The notes: generated from the letters alone by a model not told the origin. Positions 25,325 through 34,864 are shown, numbered from the stretch's first letter. The stretch: 64,000 bases of DNA from JALHFZ01 sp963674625 (GCA_963674625.2 CAXXXO010000004.1:1364001-1428000); one strand, 5' to 3'. Numbers and translations: made by a program.

Positions 25325-26653
25325 ATGGAAGAATTCTTCCCCGGCATCGGTAAAATTCGGTACGAAGGCCCCCTTTCCCGCAATCCCCTTGCCTTCAAGG
25401 AGTATTCGGCCGAGGAGGTGGTGGCGGGAAAACCCATGAAGGAGCACCTCCGTTTCGCCATGTCATGGTGGCACACCATCTGCTCTTCGGGAACGGACAT
25501 GTTCGGCGCCGGGACCGCCCGCCGCCCCTGGGACAGGGAGGGTGACCCCATGAAGCGGGCGAAGCTCGCTGCCGACGGGGCCTTCGAATTCATGGAGAAG
25601 CTCGGCCTCGAATTTTTCTGCTTTCACGACCGGGACATCGTCCCCGAAGCGGATACCCTTGCCGAGACGAACGCCCGGCTCGACGAAATAAAGGAGTACC
25701 TGACCGGGCACATGAAGCGTACGGGAATCCGCCTCCTCTGGGGGACGGCCAACCTCTTCACCCACCCGCGGTACGTCCACGGGGCGGCCACCTCGTGCAA
25801 TGCCGACGTCTTCGCATACGCCGCGGCCCAGGTCAAGAAGGCCATGACCATCACCAGGGATCTGGGAGGACAGAACTACGTCTTCTGGGGCGGGCGGGAG
25901 GGGTACGAAACCCTGTTGAACACGAACATGAGCCTGGAGATGGACAACCTCGCCCGGTTCTTCCGCATGGCGGTGAAGTACGCCGAGTCCATAGGCTTTA
26001 AGGGCCAGTTCCTCATCGAGCCGAAGCCGAAGGAGCCCACGAAGCACCAGTACGACTACGACGTGGCCGCAGTGCTCGCCTTTCTGCGAAAATACGCCCT
26101 GGAGAAGCATTTCAAGATCAACATCGAGGCGAACCATGCCACCCTTGCAGGGCATACCTTCCAGCACGAACTTCACCTCGCCCGGATCAGCGGAATGCTC
26201 GGCAGCATCGACGCCAACCAGGGGGATCTTTTCCTCGGGTGGGACACGGACAACTTTCCCACGGACCCCTTCGCAGCGGCCCTTGCCATGGTCGAGGTGC
26301 TGAAAAACGGCGGCATCGCCCCGGGGGGGTTCAACTTCGACGCCCATGTGCGCCGTCCCTCCTTCTCGGACGACGATCTCTTCCTCGCGTACATCGCGGG
26401 AATGGATACCTTCGCCCGGGGCCTTCGGACCGCGGCGAAGCTCCTCGAGGGCGGCGAGCTCGAGGAATTTGTGGAGAAGCGGTATGAGAGCTACGGATGG
26501 GGCATAGGAAAAGAGATCATGGACGAGAGGGCGGATTTCAGCACCCTTGAGGCCTGGGCTCTTGAACATGATTCCCCCGTCAACAGATCGGGCAGGCAGG
26601 AGATGCTCGAGTCTATCCTCAACAGGTATGTGCTGAACCGGGATATTAAGTAA
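25325..26653 (+). CDS. xylA: Xylose isomerase
   Basis: 442-residue class II xylose isomerase, full length; converts D-xylose to D-xylulose in the cytosol. His101 and Asp104 are in FCFHDRDIVPE, the metal-binding Glu is in FLIEPKPKEPTKHQYD (about 232), and further ligands are in KINIEANHATLAGHTFQHE and in WDTDNFPTD. AAGGAGGAATCCGCC precedes the ATG. No xylulokinase or pentose transporter is in the window, consistent with the deletion proposed just upstream. A strong terminator follows the stop. Confidence 0.95.
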   Translation: MEEFFPGIGKIRYEGPLSRNPLAFKEYSAEEVVAGKPMKEHLRFAMSWWHTICSSGTDMFGAGTARRPWDREGDPMKRAKLAADGAFEFMEKLGLEFFCFHDRDIVPEADTLAETNARLDEIKEYLTGHMKRTGIRLLWGTANLFTHPRYVHGAATSCNADVFAYAAAQVKKAMTITRDLGGQNYVFWGGREGYETLLNTNMSLEMDNLARFFRMAVKYAESIGFKGQFLIEPKPKEPTKHQYDYDVAAVLAFLRKYALEKHFKINIEANHATLAGHTFQHELHLARISGMLGSIDANQGDLFLGWDTDNFPTDPFAAALAMVEVLKNGGIAPGGFNFDAHVRRPSFSDDDLFLAYIAGMDTFARGLRTAAKLLEGGELEEFVEKRYESYGWGIGKEIMDERADFSTLEAWALEHDSPVNRSGRQEMLESILNRYVLNRDIK

Positions 26654-26673
26654 AGAAAAAAAGATTTTGCAGC

Positions 26674-26710
26674 AGCGGGCCGGGAGAGTCTCTCCCGGCC
26701 CGCTCTTTTT
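26674..26710 (+). terminator. Intrinsic terminator after xylA
   Basis: A 14-bp perfect stem (26674-26687 with 26691-26704, loop GTC) is followed by CTTTTTC. It lies between convergent genes; the - strand side has only TGCTGCAAAATC, so it acts mainly on the + strand. Confidence 0.9.
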
Positions 26711-26729
26711 CTGATGGTGAAAAAGAGGC

Positions 26730-29700
26730 TTATTGCAAACGCTGGTAGACCACCGTGATTCCCGTCTGCATGTCCGTCAGCATTATTTCACTTCCGTTGG
26801 GGTTGACCCGAAGGTATTGGGAGAAAAATACTCCCATGGACGTCTGTCCCTGGAGTATGTTCCCCTGGATCTGGAAGAGCCCGGTTTGATAGGGCATGCC
26901 GTTCATCCATATCTGGTACTGGTTGCCCTGGATCTGCATCACGACTTGCTGGCCGTTGACATAGGCCCCCCAGACTCCGTTGAGTCCCACGGGCTGCTGC
27001 TGAGGATACTGAGGCTGCTGCTGAGGATACTGAGGCTGCTGCTGAGGATACTGAGGCTGCTGCTGAGGATACTGAGGCTGCTGCGGATACTGGGGCTGCT
27101 GCGGGTACTGGGGCTGCTGCGGGTACTGGGGCTGCTGCGGATACTGAGGCTGCTGCGGATATTGAGGCTGCTGGGGCATAGGCTGAGGCTGCTGGGGCAT
27201 GGGCTGGGGCTGCTGAGGCATTGGCTGCGGCTGCGGAGCGGCGGCAGGGGCCTGCCCCTTGCGGCTGTAGATGACGGCTGTTTCGTCGTCCGGGAACGTC
27301 GCCACCATGATGTTTTTCTCCGGGTTATAACCGAAGAAGAAGCCGAGAGCCGTGCCCGAGGCCGGTTTTATAGCGAAGAAATTGTCCTTCACCGCGGATT
27401 TCCCCTCAGTCCGGGCTCCCTTTTCCGAGACGTAGACCGCCGATCCCTGCCCGAGCTCGAGAGAACTTCCGTCGTTTCCGGTCCAGCTTCCGTTCATGAA
27501 ACCGGTCGGGAAATTCAGCTCGTCAAGAGGGACGAGAACCATCTTGTCGAGGGTGTATACGTCCAGGGTCGTCCAGTTATGGGTCTTCTCGTCCGACTGA
27601 AGGAGGGCGAACCGTCTCTCTACGGGGGTATACCCCTCCCCCTGCTCATTTTTTATGTAGGCGGTAAAGTGGGGCAGGCCTCTCGGTTCCCAGATAAGGG
27701 ACATGGTCACCGGCTTTTCGTTGTATACGTCGAGTACGGTAGTGAAGACATCCGGTTCACCCGTTGCCGTGATTTCTATCAGGGTGCCCGCAGGCGCCAT
27801 GATCATTCCCTGATTGTTGCGCTGAGGGATGCCGATGAAGGAAGTGTATCTTCCCGGCAGCTTTGCCGCTCCGAATCGGCGGGTGGCATCGAGAAAGGGT
27901 TCTATCTCCTGGTTGGCCTTAACCTGCACGGGGTTGCTCACCAGGGTGGTTCCCCGCCCTCCGATGGATTCGGCCTTGCCGAGGATCCGGAGGACCTTGC
28001 CTGCGGGAATGGGTTCGAAGAGGACGTCGAGTCCGTTCCCCCACTGAATCGGCTCGCCGGGGACGATTTTGCTCTGGCCGGTGAGGTCGAAGGTGATCAG
28101 GGAAGGCCTGAAAATTCCTTCTGGCCTGGGGGTCAGGTCCGTGATGTCCACGCCGTTCTCTGTGAATATGACGGAGATCATGGCAACGATGCTGTAGGTT
28201 CTCGTGTCCACGATGAATTGGGCCGGAACTTCTCCCTTCATCCAGGGGTCTGAGTATGTTCCGTCGATGGTGAAGTGGAAGAGGTCCGATACGTCCCTGT
28301 AGTTCACGGTGACGGGCACGCTCTTCTCGCCGTTTGCGAGCTTGTGGACGAGGGCTCCGACCTGGTAGAGAAGCTCGTTTTTCCCGTCCACGTAGACGGG
28401 GGTCATGGCGTCGGAGATGTCGGCGGCCTCTTCGAACCGTTTGCCCTGGGCCTCGGGGTCGAGGTTTTCGTCGAGGAGGATCGCGTCTGACGTCATGGTG
28501 TACACTCCGTCGGTGGTGTCGGAGTAGGCGAAGCCGCCGTACCCCCAGAGGATGGCCTTTCCCTCGATGGTTAACTTCACGTAGCTTCCGTTGATGCTGC
28601 CTGCGGAAAGGGGGGTGATTTCAGGGGAGGGAGTGATGTCTGCGTCTTTCCCCCCCTTGACCTGCTGAACCCCCTGCTTCGGTTTTGCGGTTCCGATCTC
28701 GATGGCGGTGACCTTCGGGGGGGCCATCCCTTCCTCCTTCTGTTTCTGGTAGAGAGCGGAAAGAGTGGTGAGCCACCCGGTTTTTCCGTTGAAGTCGAGT
28801 TCGGCGTAGCCTGTCCGCACGTTGTTCTCCCGCAGGGGGGCGTAGATCGAAAGGCCTTTGCTGGAGGGGAGCATGGGGCCTTTATCCGTGGCGATGATCA
28901 GTTTTCCGATGGCGCTCTCGAGGTCGGCGATCTCCTTCGCGGGAGGATTGGCGATGGTTTTGCCGAGACGGAAGAGCCAGTCCCGGAGATCGATGCTCGA
29001 GAGGGAACCCTCTTCGCGGAGGTAGTCTCCCCGGCCGCCGTAGTTCATGGAGTAAAAAATGGACCTGGTGATATTCGCCCACTGGCCGGGGATCGCTTCC
29101 GCCAGCTTCCTGGTAAAGGCGGTGAAGGCGTTCAGAAATTCGTCGGTCTTCGAGAGGTCGAAGGCTGTGTAGGCGCCGTTCATTCTTCCGTGATCGGAAA
29201 AGCCCCGTACGCCGACCTTCACGAATTCCGAGGCTATTTTCGCCGTCTCAGTGCCTCCGCCGAAGAGCGGAAAGGCGTTCTTGTAGTCCATTCCCACGTC
29301 CGGAATGGTGGGGGCTGCGGCGACCATGAAATCGGCGAAGGGGGAACAGGCCGTGACAGTCTCTGCCTGCCCCATCAGGCACATGTCGAAGAAGAGAAGG
29401 TCCCATTTCTTCCGGGGAAGGAGGGGAGCGGTTTTTTCGAGGACGCCTTTGAATTCCGCGAGGGTGATCTCGTCGCTGTTTCGCTCCGTTCCCGGGGCGT
29501 CATTGTCGTTGACCATATTGATCCACCCAGCCCCGTGATCCCACATTACGAGGGCCACTTTGGGGGAGGGGAATTTGCGCAGAGCCTCCCGGATATACCC
29601 CTCGAGGACGGCCGGATCGCCCATATTGAGCTCTCCGTAGTCGTGGAGGAGCTCTGAATCGATGGCGTCTTTTCTGACTGACTTTTTCAGCCGGTAGGCC

Positions 29701-30077
29701 CGGGTTCCCGTCCAGTCGTCCATCCGGGTGCTGTAGTCTTTGGCACGGTCCAGGAGGACGACCACTTCCGCCTTGCCTCCGGGCCAGCCCTCCTCCATTT
29801 CCTTCAGATCGTTGAGGGCGCTGTCCTCCAGGTTGTTGTCTCCGTCAAGATAGGCGATGATAGTCCATTCCCGGGCAGCATCGACCGCGGGCGCTCCCCA
29901 TGGACCGGTGGGTTGAGCGGCGGGGACAGGAGCGGGATCAGAACCAGAAACGGGAGCAGAGGAGGGAGGCGGGGGAGGAACGGCGGCGAAGGAAGAAGCA
30001 AGGGGGAGTAATAGAAGGGCGGCGAGAATCAGAAATGCCGGTATCCCTTTTGCACGGGTGATCCAGTGTATTTTCAT
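26730..30077 (-). CDS. Secreted clostripain-family (C11) cysteine protease with Pro/Gln repeat region
   Basis: 1115 residues. A signal peptide (residues 1-32, AKGIPAFLILAALLLLPLASS, cleavage near FAA) is followed by a Pro-rich linker. The C11 peptidase domain spans about 65-450; its catalytic dyad is His181 in MWDHGAGW and Cys233 in FFDMCLMGQAE. A long beta-rich region follows (about 470-950). Near the C-terminus is a Pro/Gln repeat with three PQPMPQQ, five PQYPQQ and four PQYPQQQ units, then a small conserved-looking domain (GVWGAYVNGQQVVMQIQGNQ). ATG 30077 is chosen because GAGGTGA lies just upstream; the open frame reaches 30251 but the added residues look non-coding. No Synergist-CTERM is present. 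Likely an extracellular protease; substrate unknown. Confidence 0.85.
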   Translation of the reverse strand: MKIHWITRAKGIPAFLILAALLLLPLASSFAAVPPPPPSSAPVSGSDPAPVPAAQPTGPWGAPAVDAAREWTIIAYLDGDNNLEDSALNDLKEMEEGWPGGKAEVVVLLDRAKDYSTRMDDWTGTRAYRLKKSVRKDAIDSELLHDYGELNMGDPAVLEGYIREALRKFPSPKVALVMWDHGAGWINMVNDNDAPGTERNSDEITLAEFKGVLEKTAPLLPRKKWDLLFFDMCLMGQAETVTACSPFADFMVAAAPTIPDVGMDYKNAFPLFGGGTETAKIASEFVKVGVRGFSDHGRMNGAYTAFDLSKTDEFLNAFTAFTRKLAEAIPGQWANITRSIFYSMNYGGRGDYLREEGSLSSIDLRDWLFRLGKTIANPPAKEIADLESAIGKLIIATDKGPMLPSSKGLSIYAPLRENNVRTGYAELDFNGKTGWLTTLSALYQKQKEEGMAPPKVTAIEIGTAKPKQGVQQVKGGKDADITPSPEITPLSAGSINGSYVKLTIEGKAILWGYGGFAYSDTTDGVYTMTSDAILLDENLDPEAQGKRFEEAADISDAMTPVYVDGKNELLYQVGALVHKLANGEKSVPVTVNYRDVSDLFHFTIDGTYSDPWMKGEVPAQFIVDTRTYSIVAMISVIFTENGVDITDLTPRPEGIFRPSLITFDLTGQSKIVPGEPIQWGNGLDVLFEPIPAGKVLRILGKAESIGGRGTTLVSNPVQVKANQEIEPFLDATRRFGAAKLPGRYTSFIGIPQRNNQGMIMAPAGTLIEITATGEPDVFTTVLDVYNEKPVTMSLIWEPRGLPHFTAYIKNEQGEGYTPVERRFALLQSDEKTHNWTTLDVYTLDKMVLVPLDELNFPTGFMNGSWTGNDGSSLELGQGSAVYVSEKGARTEGKSAVKDNFFAIKPASGTALGFFFGYNPEKNIMVATFPDDETAVIYSRKGQAPAAAPQPQPMPQQPQPMPQQPQPMPQQPQYPQQPQYPQQPQYPQQPQYPQQPQYPQQPQYPQQQPQYPQQQPQYPQQQPQYPQQQPVGLNGVWGAYVNGQQVVMQIQGNQYQIWMNGMPYQTGLFQIQGNILQGQTSMGVFFSQYLRVNPNGSEIMLTDMQTGITVVYQRLQ
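26994..27237 (-). repeat. In-frame tandem repeat encoding Pro/Gln/Tyr heptads and hexads
   Basis: Within the clostripain-family gene, 21-bp units (PQYPQQQ, four copies, nearly identical), 18-bp units (PQYPQQ, five copies) and 21-bp units (PQPMPQQ, three copies) run in tandem. Identical adjacent units suggest recent slippage or recombination, so copy number probably varies between strains. It is coding and has no spacers, so it is not a CRISPR array. Confidence 0.9.
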
Positions 30078-30403
30078 CTGTTTTTCACCTCTATTTCGGT
30101 TTTCTGCCCGGAAGGGCCAGAAAAATCGGGGAAAATGCCTTAAGAGCCTGAGAAACGAAATCGCTGAGACAAGCACCGGAAAGGGAAAATCATAAATCAC
30201 CGCCTTTCTTTGCCGAAAAACAGAAGGATGACATTCCTTTTTACAGCGCAAAAGATGAGATATACAAATATAGTGGCACTTATATTGAAAAATAGCAATA
30301 CGATGAATTTAAAAAAAAGCATTTCATGAAGATGCCGAATTTTTGTCCGATAAAATCCACTTCGGCGGGTCATCCAGATTCGGATCTCTTCATCAACCCA
30401 ACC
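30078..30403. other. AT-rich divergent intergenic region
   Basis: Between the protease gene (-) and the first tctC (+). I see no gene. Several AT-rich runs on the - strand (TATATT near 30270) could hold the protease promoter, but no -35/-10 pair stands out. Confidence 0.3.
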
Positions 30404-30432
30404 TTGCAAAGAGATCAACGGATGGTATAATG
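30404..30432 (+). promoter_or_regulatory. Sigma70-type promoter for tctC-tctB-tctA (first set)
   Basis: TTGCAA (30404-30409), 17-base spacer, TATAAT (30427-30432) preceded by TGG. About 14 bases later TTTCCC/GGGAAA (30446-30464) forms a small hairpin followed by seven T, a possible early attenuator in the leader. Confidence 0.75.
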
Positions 30433-30504
30433 CCAGCAATTCGTTTTCCCTGAAAAGGGGAAATTTTTTTCTATGATCTGATCCGAAAAGTGGAGGGATG
30501 AGAA

Positions 30505-31518
30505 ATGAAGAGGAAATTGAAGAAGGTACTTTTTGTCCTGCTTGCCGCCGCGGTTTTATGGCTTCCCGCTGCCGTGTCCGCAGCTGACTGGCCGGACCGG
30601 GGAATCACTCTGGTCGTTCCCTGGGGTGCGGGGGGCGTGACCGACGTGGCCGCCCGGATGTTTGCTCCCCTCTTCGAGAAGTACCTCGAGGTGCCCGTGG
30701 TGATTCTGAACAGGCCGGGGGCGTCCGGAGCCATCGGCACCGAGTATGCCTATGCCCGTCCCGCCGACGGATACACGGTGGTCTTCTCGGCGGAAACCCC
30801 CGCCTCCTTCCGCTTCATGGACGTAAGCAAGCTCTCCTTCCGGGATTTTGAGCCCATCATGCTGCTGACCCACTCGGAAAAGATCATCGCTGTGGCTCCG
30901 TCCTCGCCCTACCAGACCTTCGACGATCTCGTGAAGGACATAAGGGCCCGGCCCGGCAAGGTCCGCTTCTCCTACAGCGGGGCGGGAGCGAGCGGCCACG
31001 TCCAGGGGCTGCTCATGATGCAGAAGGGTGACCTCGATTTCTCCAGCACCCCCTTCGGCGGCGGCAGCAACGCCCTCCTCGCAGTGCTCGGCGGGCAGGT
31101 CGACTTCACCTCACCCAACATCGGCACGGTGAAGGACTATATCGCCGCCGGAAAGCTCCGTCCCCTTGCGGTCTTCGACCGGAAGCGGACGGCCTATCTG
31201 CCCGATCTTCCCCCGGTGACGGATGCCCTTCCCGGCCTTGCTCCCTACCTTCCCCTCGACTATCCCAACTGTCTCATGGTGAAGAAGGGCACTCCCCCTG
31301 AAATAGTGGCCAGAATCGCTGACGCCGCGTCAAAAGCGGTGGCGGATCCCCAGTGGAAAGCCTTCCTCGAGAATAATTGGTACGTGGGCCTCGATTCCGT
31401 CCGGGGGCAGGAGATGCTCGCCTACTGGGATAAGTGGGCGTCGGTGGTGGGATGGGTCCTTGAGGACGCGGGAGTGGCCAAAAAAAGCCCTGCGCTCTTC
31501 GATATTCCGAGGCCCTAG
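30505..31518 (+). CDS. tctC: Tripartite tricarboxylate transporter substrate-binding protein (TctC/Bug family), set 1
   Basis: 337-residue periplasmic binding protein. The signal peptide (about 1-27) ends in VSAADW. The family's ligand loop VPWGAGGVTDVAARMF is at about 38-53 and the second loop is NRPGASGAIGTEYAY. The region GKVRFSYSGAGASGHV is also typical. TGGAGGGATGAGAA provides the ribosome site. It is followed by tctB (12-base gap) and tctA, forming a complete TTT importer for carboxylates driven by an ion gradient. The true ligand of this set cannot be predicted; Bug proteins bind many dicarboxylates, tricarboxylates and aromatic acids. Confidence 0.9.
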   Translation: MKRKLKKVLFVLLAAAVLWLPAAVSAADWPDRGITLVVPWGAGGVTDVAARMFAPLFEKYLEVPVVILNRPGASGAIGTEYAYARPADGYTVVFSAETPASFRFMDVSKLSFRDFEPIMLLTHSEKIIAVAPSSPYQTFDDLVKDIRARPGKVRFSYSGAGASGHVQGLLMMQKGDLDFSSTPFGGGSNALLAVLGGQVDFTSPNIGTVKDYIAAGKLRPLAVFDRKRTAYLPDLPPVTDALPGLAPYLPLDYPNCLMVKKGTPPEIVARIADAASKAVADPQWKAFLENNWYVGLDSVRGQEMLAYWDKWASVVGWVLEDAGVAKKSPALFDIPRP

Positions 31519-31530
31519 CAAGGCATTGAA

Positions 31531-32001
31531 ATGAAAAATATTTCCTCTCCATGGACCGGCAACATCCGGAACGGGGGAGGCTTTCTCGTCCTGGCGGCCC
31601 TCTTCGCCTTCCATGGAGCGGCCGCCCACGACGGAGGGGCGTGGAGCCTCTCCCCGGCGCTCTTCCCTCTCCTCCTCTCCGCCTGTCTCGCCCTGCTCTC
31701 CCTTGCATTGATCGGCCAGGGAATCCTGCGCCTTCGGGAGGGGCGTGAACATCCCTCCTCCGCCCGCTCAGGCGCCGCTCCCGTCTCGTCCCGGCGGGCC
31801 GCCCTCACCTTCGGGCTGTGCATCGCCTACGTTCTTCTTCTTCCCCGGAGCGGATTTTTCGTCGGAACGGCCCTCTTTCTCGCCCTCTTCAGCGTCCTGA
31901 TCGGAGAGCGCCGCCCGGCGGCGGTGGCCGCCCTTTCCCTCCTGTCCCCCGCGGGAATCCTCCTGGTATTTAAATACGCCCTCGGCGTTCTGCTTCCCTA
32001 G
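31531..32001 (+). CDS. tctB: Tripartite tricarboxylate transporter small membrane protein (TctB family), set 1
   Basis: 156-residue protein with about four transmembrane helices, the size and layout of TctB (DUF1468). Hydrophobic stretches include FLVLAALFAFHGAAA, LFPLLLSACLALLSLALIG, ALTFGLCIAYVLLLP, and a last one ending LLVFKYALGVLLP, a typical TctB ending. It lies between tctC and tctA with gaps of 12 and 10 bases. No strong GGAGG precedes the ATG, so translation may be coupled to tctC. TctB is poorly conserved in sequence, so context carries much of this call. Confidence 0.82.
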   Translation: MKNISSPWTGNIRNGGGFLVLAALFAFHGAAAHDGGAWSLSPALFPLLLSACLALLSLALIGQGILRLREGREHPSSARSGAAPVSSRRAALTFGLCIAYVLLLPRSGFFVGTALFLALFSVLIGERRPAAVAALSLLSPAGILLVFKYALGVLLP

Positions 32002-32011
32002 GGGCGCGGAA

Positions 32012-33535
32012 ATGGCCGAAATGCTCCTCTCCCTGTTTCACCAGGTCGACGGGATCTTTATTCTGTCCGTTTTCGCCGGAGCCCTGGCGGGCCTCTTCGT
32101 AGGGGCCATCCCGGGTCTTTCAGTAACTATGGCGACGGCGCTGCTCGTATCCGTGACCTTTTCGTGGGAGGTAAAAAATGCCCTCGGGATGATCCTCGGG
32201 GTCTACGTCTCCGGAGTCTACGCAGGAGCGGTGTCGGCCATACTCATCAACATCCCGGGTGCTCCCTCCTCGGTGGTGACGACCCTCGACGGATACCCCA
32301 TGGCACAGAAAGGGGAGGCGGCGCTGGCCCTCTGGGCCGCAACCTTCCACTCCTTCGTCGGCAGCGTCTTCGGCTTTCTCGTCCTGCTTTTCGTGGCGAA
32401 GCCCGTGACGGATTTCGCCCTCTCCTTCACGGCCATGGACTACTTTCTCCTGGCCCTCTTCGGTCTTACCACCATAGGCACGCTCACGGCGAAGAACTAT
32501 CTCAAGGGAGGGATCTGCGCCCTCCTCGGGCTGCTGCTGAGCATGGTGGGGATCGACCCCTTCTCGGGGGGAGCCCGGCTGACCTTCGGATGGTCCGACC
32601 TGCAGGGAGGCATCCCCCTCATTGCGGCCCTCATCGGCCTCTTCGGCTTTTCGGAGGTGCTCGACCAGGTGGCCCGGGGAACCCTGAACGCCCTGGCCGC
32701 CGAAGCGGGAAAAATTCGCTACTCCTTTCGGGAGATGGCCCGCTTTCTGCCCCTCTCCCTCCGGTCCTCCCTCATCGGGACCTTCATCGGCGCCCTTCCC
32801 GGCGCAGGGGGGCCGGTGGCCTCCATCATCGCCTACGATCATGCGAGAAAATCGGTGAAAAATCCCTCCCGTCCCTTCGGCGAGGGAGCTGTGGAAGGGG
32901 TCATCGCCAGCGAGGCGGCGAACAACGCCTGCATCGGCGGAGCCCTCATTCCCATGCTCACCCTGGCGATACCGGGAGACGCGGTCACAGCGGTGATCCT
33001 TGCGGCCTTCTACGTCCACGGCCTTCAGCCGGGGCCGCTGCTTTTCGTGAGGACGCCTGAGCTTTTCTCCGTGGTGATTTCCGGAGGGTTTCTCGCCTGC
33101 CTGACCATGCTCATCCTCGGCATGACGGTCGTTCCCCGCCTGTCGAAGATCCTCCTCATCCCCAAGCGGCTTCTCATGCCTCTCGTGACCGTGCTCTGCG
33201 TGGTGGGTACCTACGGGGTGAATTCAAGCATGTTCGACGTGGGGCTCATGTTTCTCTTCGGGCTCGGAGGGTTCCTGATGAGGACAAGGGGATATCCGGC
33301 GGCGCCGCTGGTGCTGGGGCTGGTTCTCGGGGGGATGATGGATTCGAACCTCAGAAGGGCGGTCAACATGGCCCTCGCGGGAGACAACCTGTTGGCGGAA
33401 CTCTTCTGGAGGCCGACGACCATGATTCTCGCGCTTCTCGTCCTCTTCTCTGTGCTCGCGGCGATTCCTCCCGTGAAGGAGCGGATGGGCGCGGCAGGAA
33501 GCCGTCTCTTCTCGGCCCTCGGCTTTCGGAAATGA
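32012..33535 (+). CDS. tctA: Tripartite tricarboxylate transporter large permease (TctA family), set 1
   Basis: 507-residue membrane protein of about 11-12 helices. TctA repeats are visible: GLFVGAIPGLSVTMATALL near the N-terminus and GTFIGALPGAGGPVASIIAY at about 255-275 are the two family-specific G-x-x-P-G loops. NIPGAPSSVVTTLDGYPMA is the TctA signature. The end of the protein is basic and Leu-rich. The ATG has only GGGGCGCGGAA upstream. It is the main translocation subunit for the substrate delivered by TctC. A possible -10 box and a new gene (iron ADH) follow 127 bases later, so the operon probably ends here. Confidence 0.92.
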   Translation: MAEMLLSLFHQVDGIFILSVFAGALAGLFVGAIPGLSVTMATALLVSVTFSWEVKNALGMILGVYVSGVYAGAVSAILINIPGAPSSVVTTLDGYPMAQKGEAALALWAATFHSFVGSVFGFLVLLFVAKPVTDFALSFTAMDYFLLALFGLTTIGTLTAKNYLKGGICALLGLLLSMVGIDPFSGGARLTFGWSDLQGGIPLIAALIGLFGFSEVLDQVARGTLNALAAEAGKIRYSFREMARFLPLSLRSSLIGTFIGALPGAGGPVASIIAYDHARKSVKNPSRPFGEGAVEGVIASEAANNACIGGALIPMLTLAIPGDAVTAVILAAFYVHGLQPGPLLFVRTPELFSVVISGGFLACLTMLILGMTVVPRLSKILLIPKRLLMPLVTVLCVVGTYGVNSSMFDVGLMFLFGLGGFLMRTRGYPAAPLVLGLVLGGMMDSNLRRAVNMALAGDNLLAELFWRPTTMILALLVLFSVLAAIPPVKERMGAAGSRLFSALGFRK

Positions 33536-33662
33536 AGAAAGGCTTGTTGAACACCTCATCGTAATATAATGGGGGAAGATTCAGAGGATCTTTCGGAACC
33601 TGTTTTCCCGTTTGCGGTCTAATCCCGTTGTTCATGTTCTTAAACAGAAAGGAGAAAAAAAC

Positions 33663-34811
33663 ATGTTTCCAACCTTCAGCTATGAAATGCCTACAAGAGT
33701 CGAGTTCGGCAAAGGTGCCGCGAGCCATGCGGGAGAAGAGGTGCGGAAGATCGGCTGCTCCCGGGTGCTGATCCTCTCAGATCGGGGAGTGCAGGGAGCG
33801 GGGCTGCTCAAAAAGGTGACGGACAGCCTCGACGGGGCGTCCCTTCCCTGGGAGCTCTTTCTCGACGTGGAGCCCAACCCCAAGGATTACAACGTTTCTG
33901 CTGCGGTGGAGGCCGTGCGGCTGATGAGAGCCGACTGCCTCGTTGCCGTGGGAGGGGGCAGCCCCATCGACTGCGCCAAGGGAGTGGCCATCGTCGCTGC
34001 CGCAGGAGGAAAGATCCGGGATTACGAGGGGCGGTTCAAAACTGTCGCACTTCCCCTTCCGATCATCGCCGTTCCCACCACGGCGGGAACGGCCAGCGAG
34101 CTGACCTTCGGAAGCGTCATCACAGATACGGCGGAGAAATTCAAGTTCACCGTCAAGAGCCCACTGCTGGCGCCGAAGGTCGCCCTCGCCGATCCCGAGA
34201 TGACGGCGACCATGCCCCGGTCCCTCACCGCCTTCACCGGGATGGACGCCCTCACCCACGCCATTGAGGCCTACACCTGCCGGGCGGCCACGCCTTTTTC
34301 CGATGCTCCCGCCCTCGTCGCCATGGAGCTGATAGGAAAATACCTGCGCAGGGCCTGGCAGGACGGGTCCGATATGGAGGCCCGGGAGGGGATGCTTCTG
34401 GGAAGTCTTCTCGCGGGGATCGCCTTCAGCCACTCCGACGTGGCTTCGGTCCACTGCCTCGCGGAGGCCCTGGGGGCTCTCTACGATGCGCCCCACGGAG
34501 CCTGCAATTCCATCGCCCTTCCCGCGGTGATGGAGTACTCCCTCGATTCCTGCACGAAGCGGTATGCCCGGGTCGCCTCCTGCCTGGGGCTGGAATATGA
34601 GAGCGACGAGGAAGGGGCTGCCGCAGCCGTGGCGGAGGTGCAGCAGATGGCCAGGGATCTTGAGCTTCCGTCCCTTTCTCTTTTCGGGGTGAAAGAGGAG
34701 GATTTCGAGGAACTGGGCCGCAAGGCCGAGGCGAATTCCTCGAACCCCGACAACCCCCGGATTCTGACGAAGGACGATTACGTCATACTGCTGAAAAAGC
34801 TGACCTGCTGA
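33663..34811 (+). CDS. Iron-containing alcohol dehydrogenase
   Basis: 382-residue group III alcohol dehydrogenase, full length. The NAD(P) site contains VAVGGGSPIDCAKG. The ADH-iron signatures follow: AVPTTAGTASELTFGSVITD and the metal-ligand stretch TGMDALTHAIEAYTC, with further His ligands in SVHCLAEALGALYDAPHGACN. AAAGGAG lies about 9 bases before ATG 33663; an earlier in-frame ATG at 33612 lacks a site. TATAAT at 33565-33570 is a likely -10 box, with a poor -35. The substrate could be a primary alcohol, 1,3-propanediol, lactaldehyde or a 4-hydroxybutyrate-type acid; sequence alone does not decide. Confidence 0.88.
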   Translation: MFPTFSYEMPTRVEFGKGAASHAGEEVRKIGCSRVLILSDRGVQGAGLLKKVTDSLDGASLPWELFLDVEPNPKDYNVSAAVEAVRLMRADCLVAVGGGSPIDCAKGVAIVAAAGGKIRDYEGRFKTVALPLPIIAVPTTAGTASELTFGSVITDTAEKFKFTVKSPLLAPKVALADPEMTATMPRSLTAFTGMDALTHAIEAYTCRAATPFSDAPALVAMELIGKYLRRAWQDGSDMEAREGMLLGSLLAGIAFSHSDVASVHCLAEALGALYDAPHGACNSIALPAVMEYSLDSCTKRYARVASCLGLEYESDEEGAAAAVAEVQQMARDLELPSLSLFGVKEEDFEELGRKAEANSSNPDNPRILTKDDYVILLKKLTC

Positions 34812-34834
34812 GAATAAATCAGAGGGGAATATGC

Positions 34835-34864
34835 TTGACAAAAATGGAGTTTGAATTATATAAT
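34835..34864 (+). promoter_or_regulatory. Strong promoter for csbD-like gene
   Basis: TTGACA (34835-34840), 18-base spacer, TATAAT (34859-34864), about 115 bases before the start codon in an AT-rich leader. Confidence 0.75.

Noticed and set aside
26994..27237. Regular short repeats as a CRISPR array
   Set aside because: Units of 18-21 bp are contiguous without spacers and stay in frame inside a gene.
26733..28253. 506-codon + strand frame opposite the clostripain-family gene
   Set aside because: Its Leu/Arg repeats are just the complement of the Pro/Gln repeat; the - strand gene has the signal peptide and catalytic motifs.
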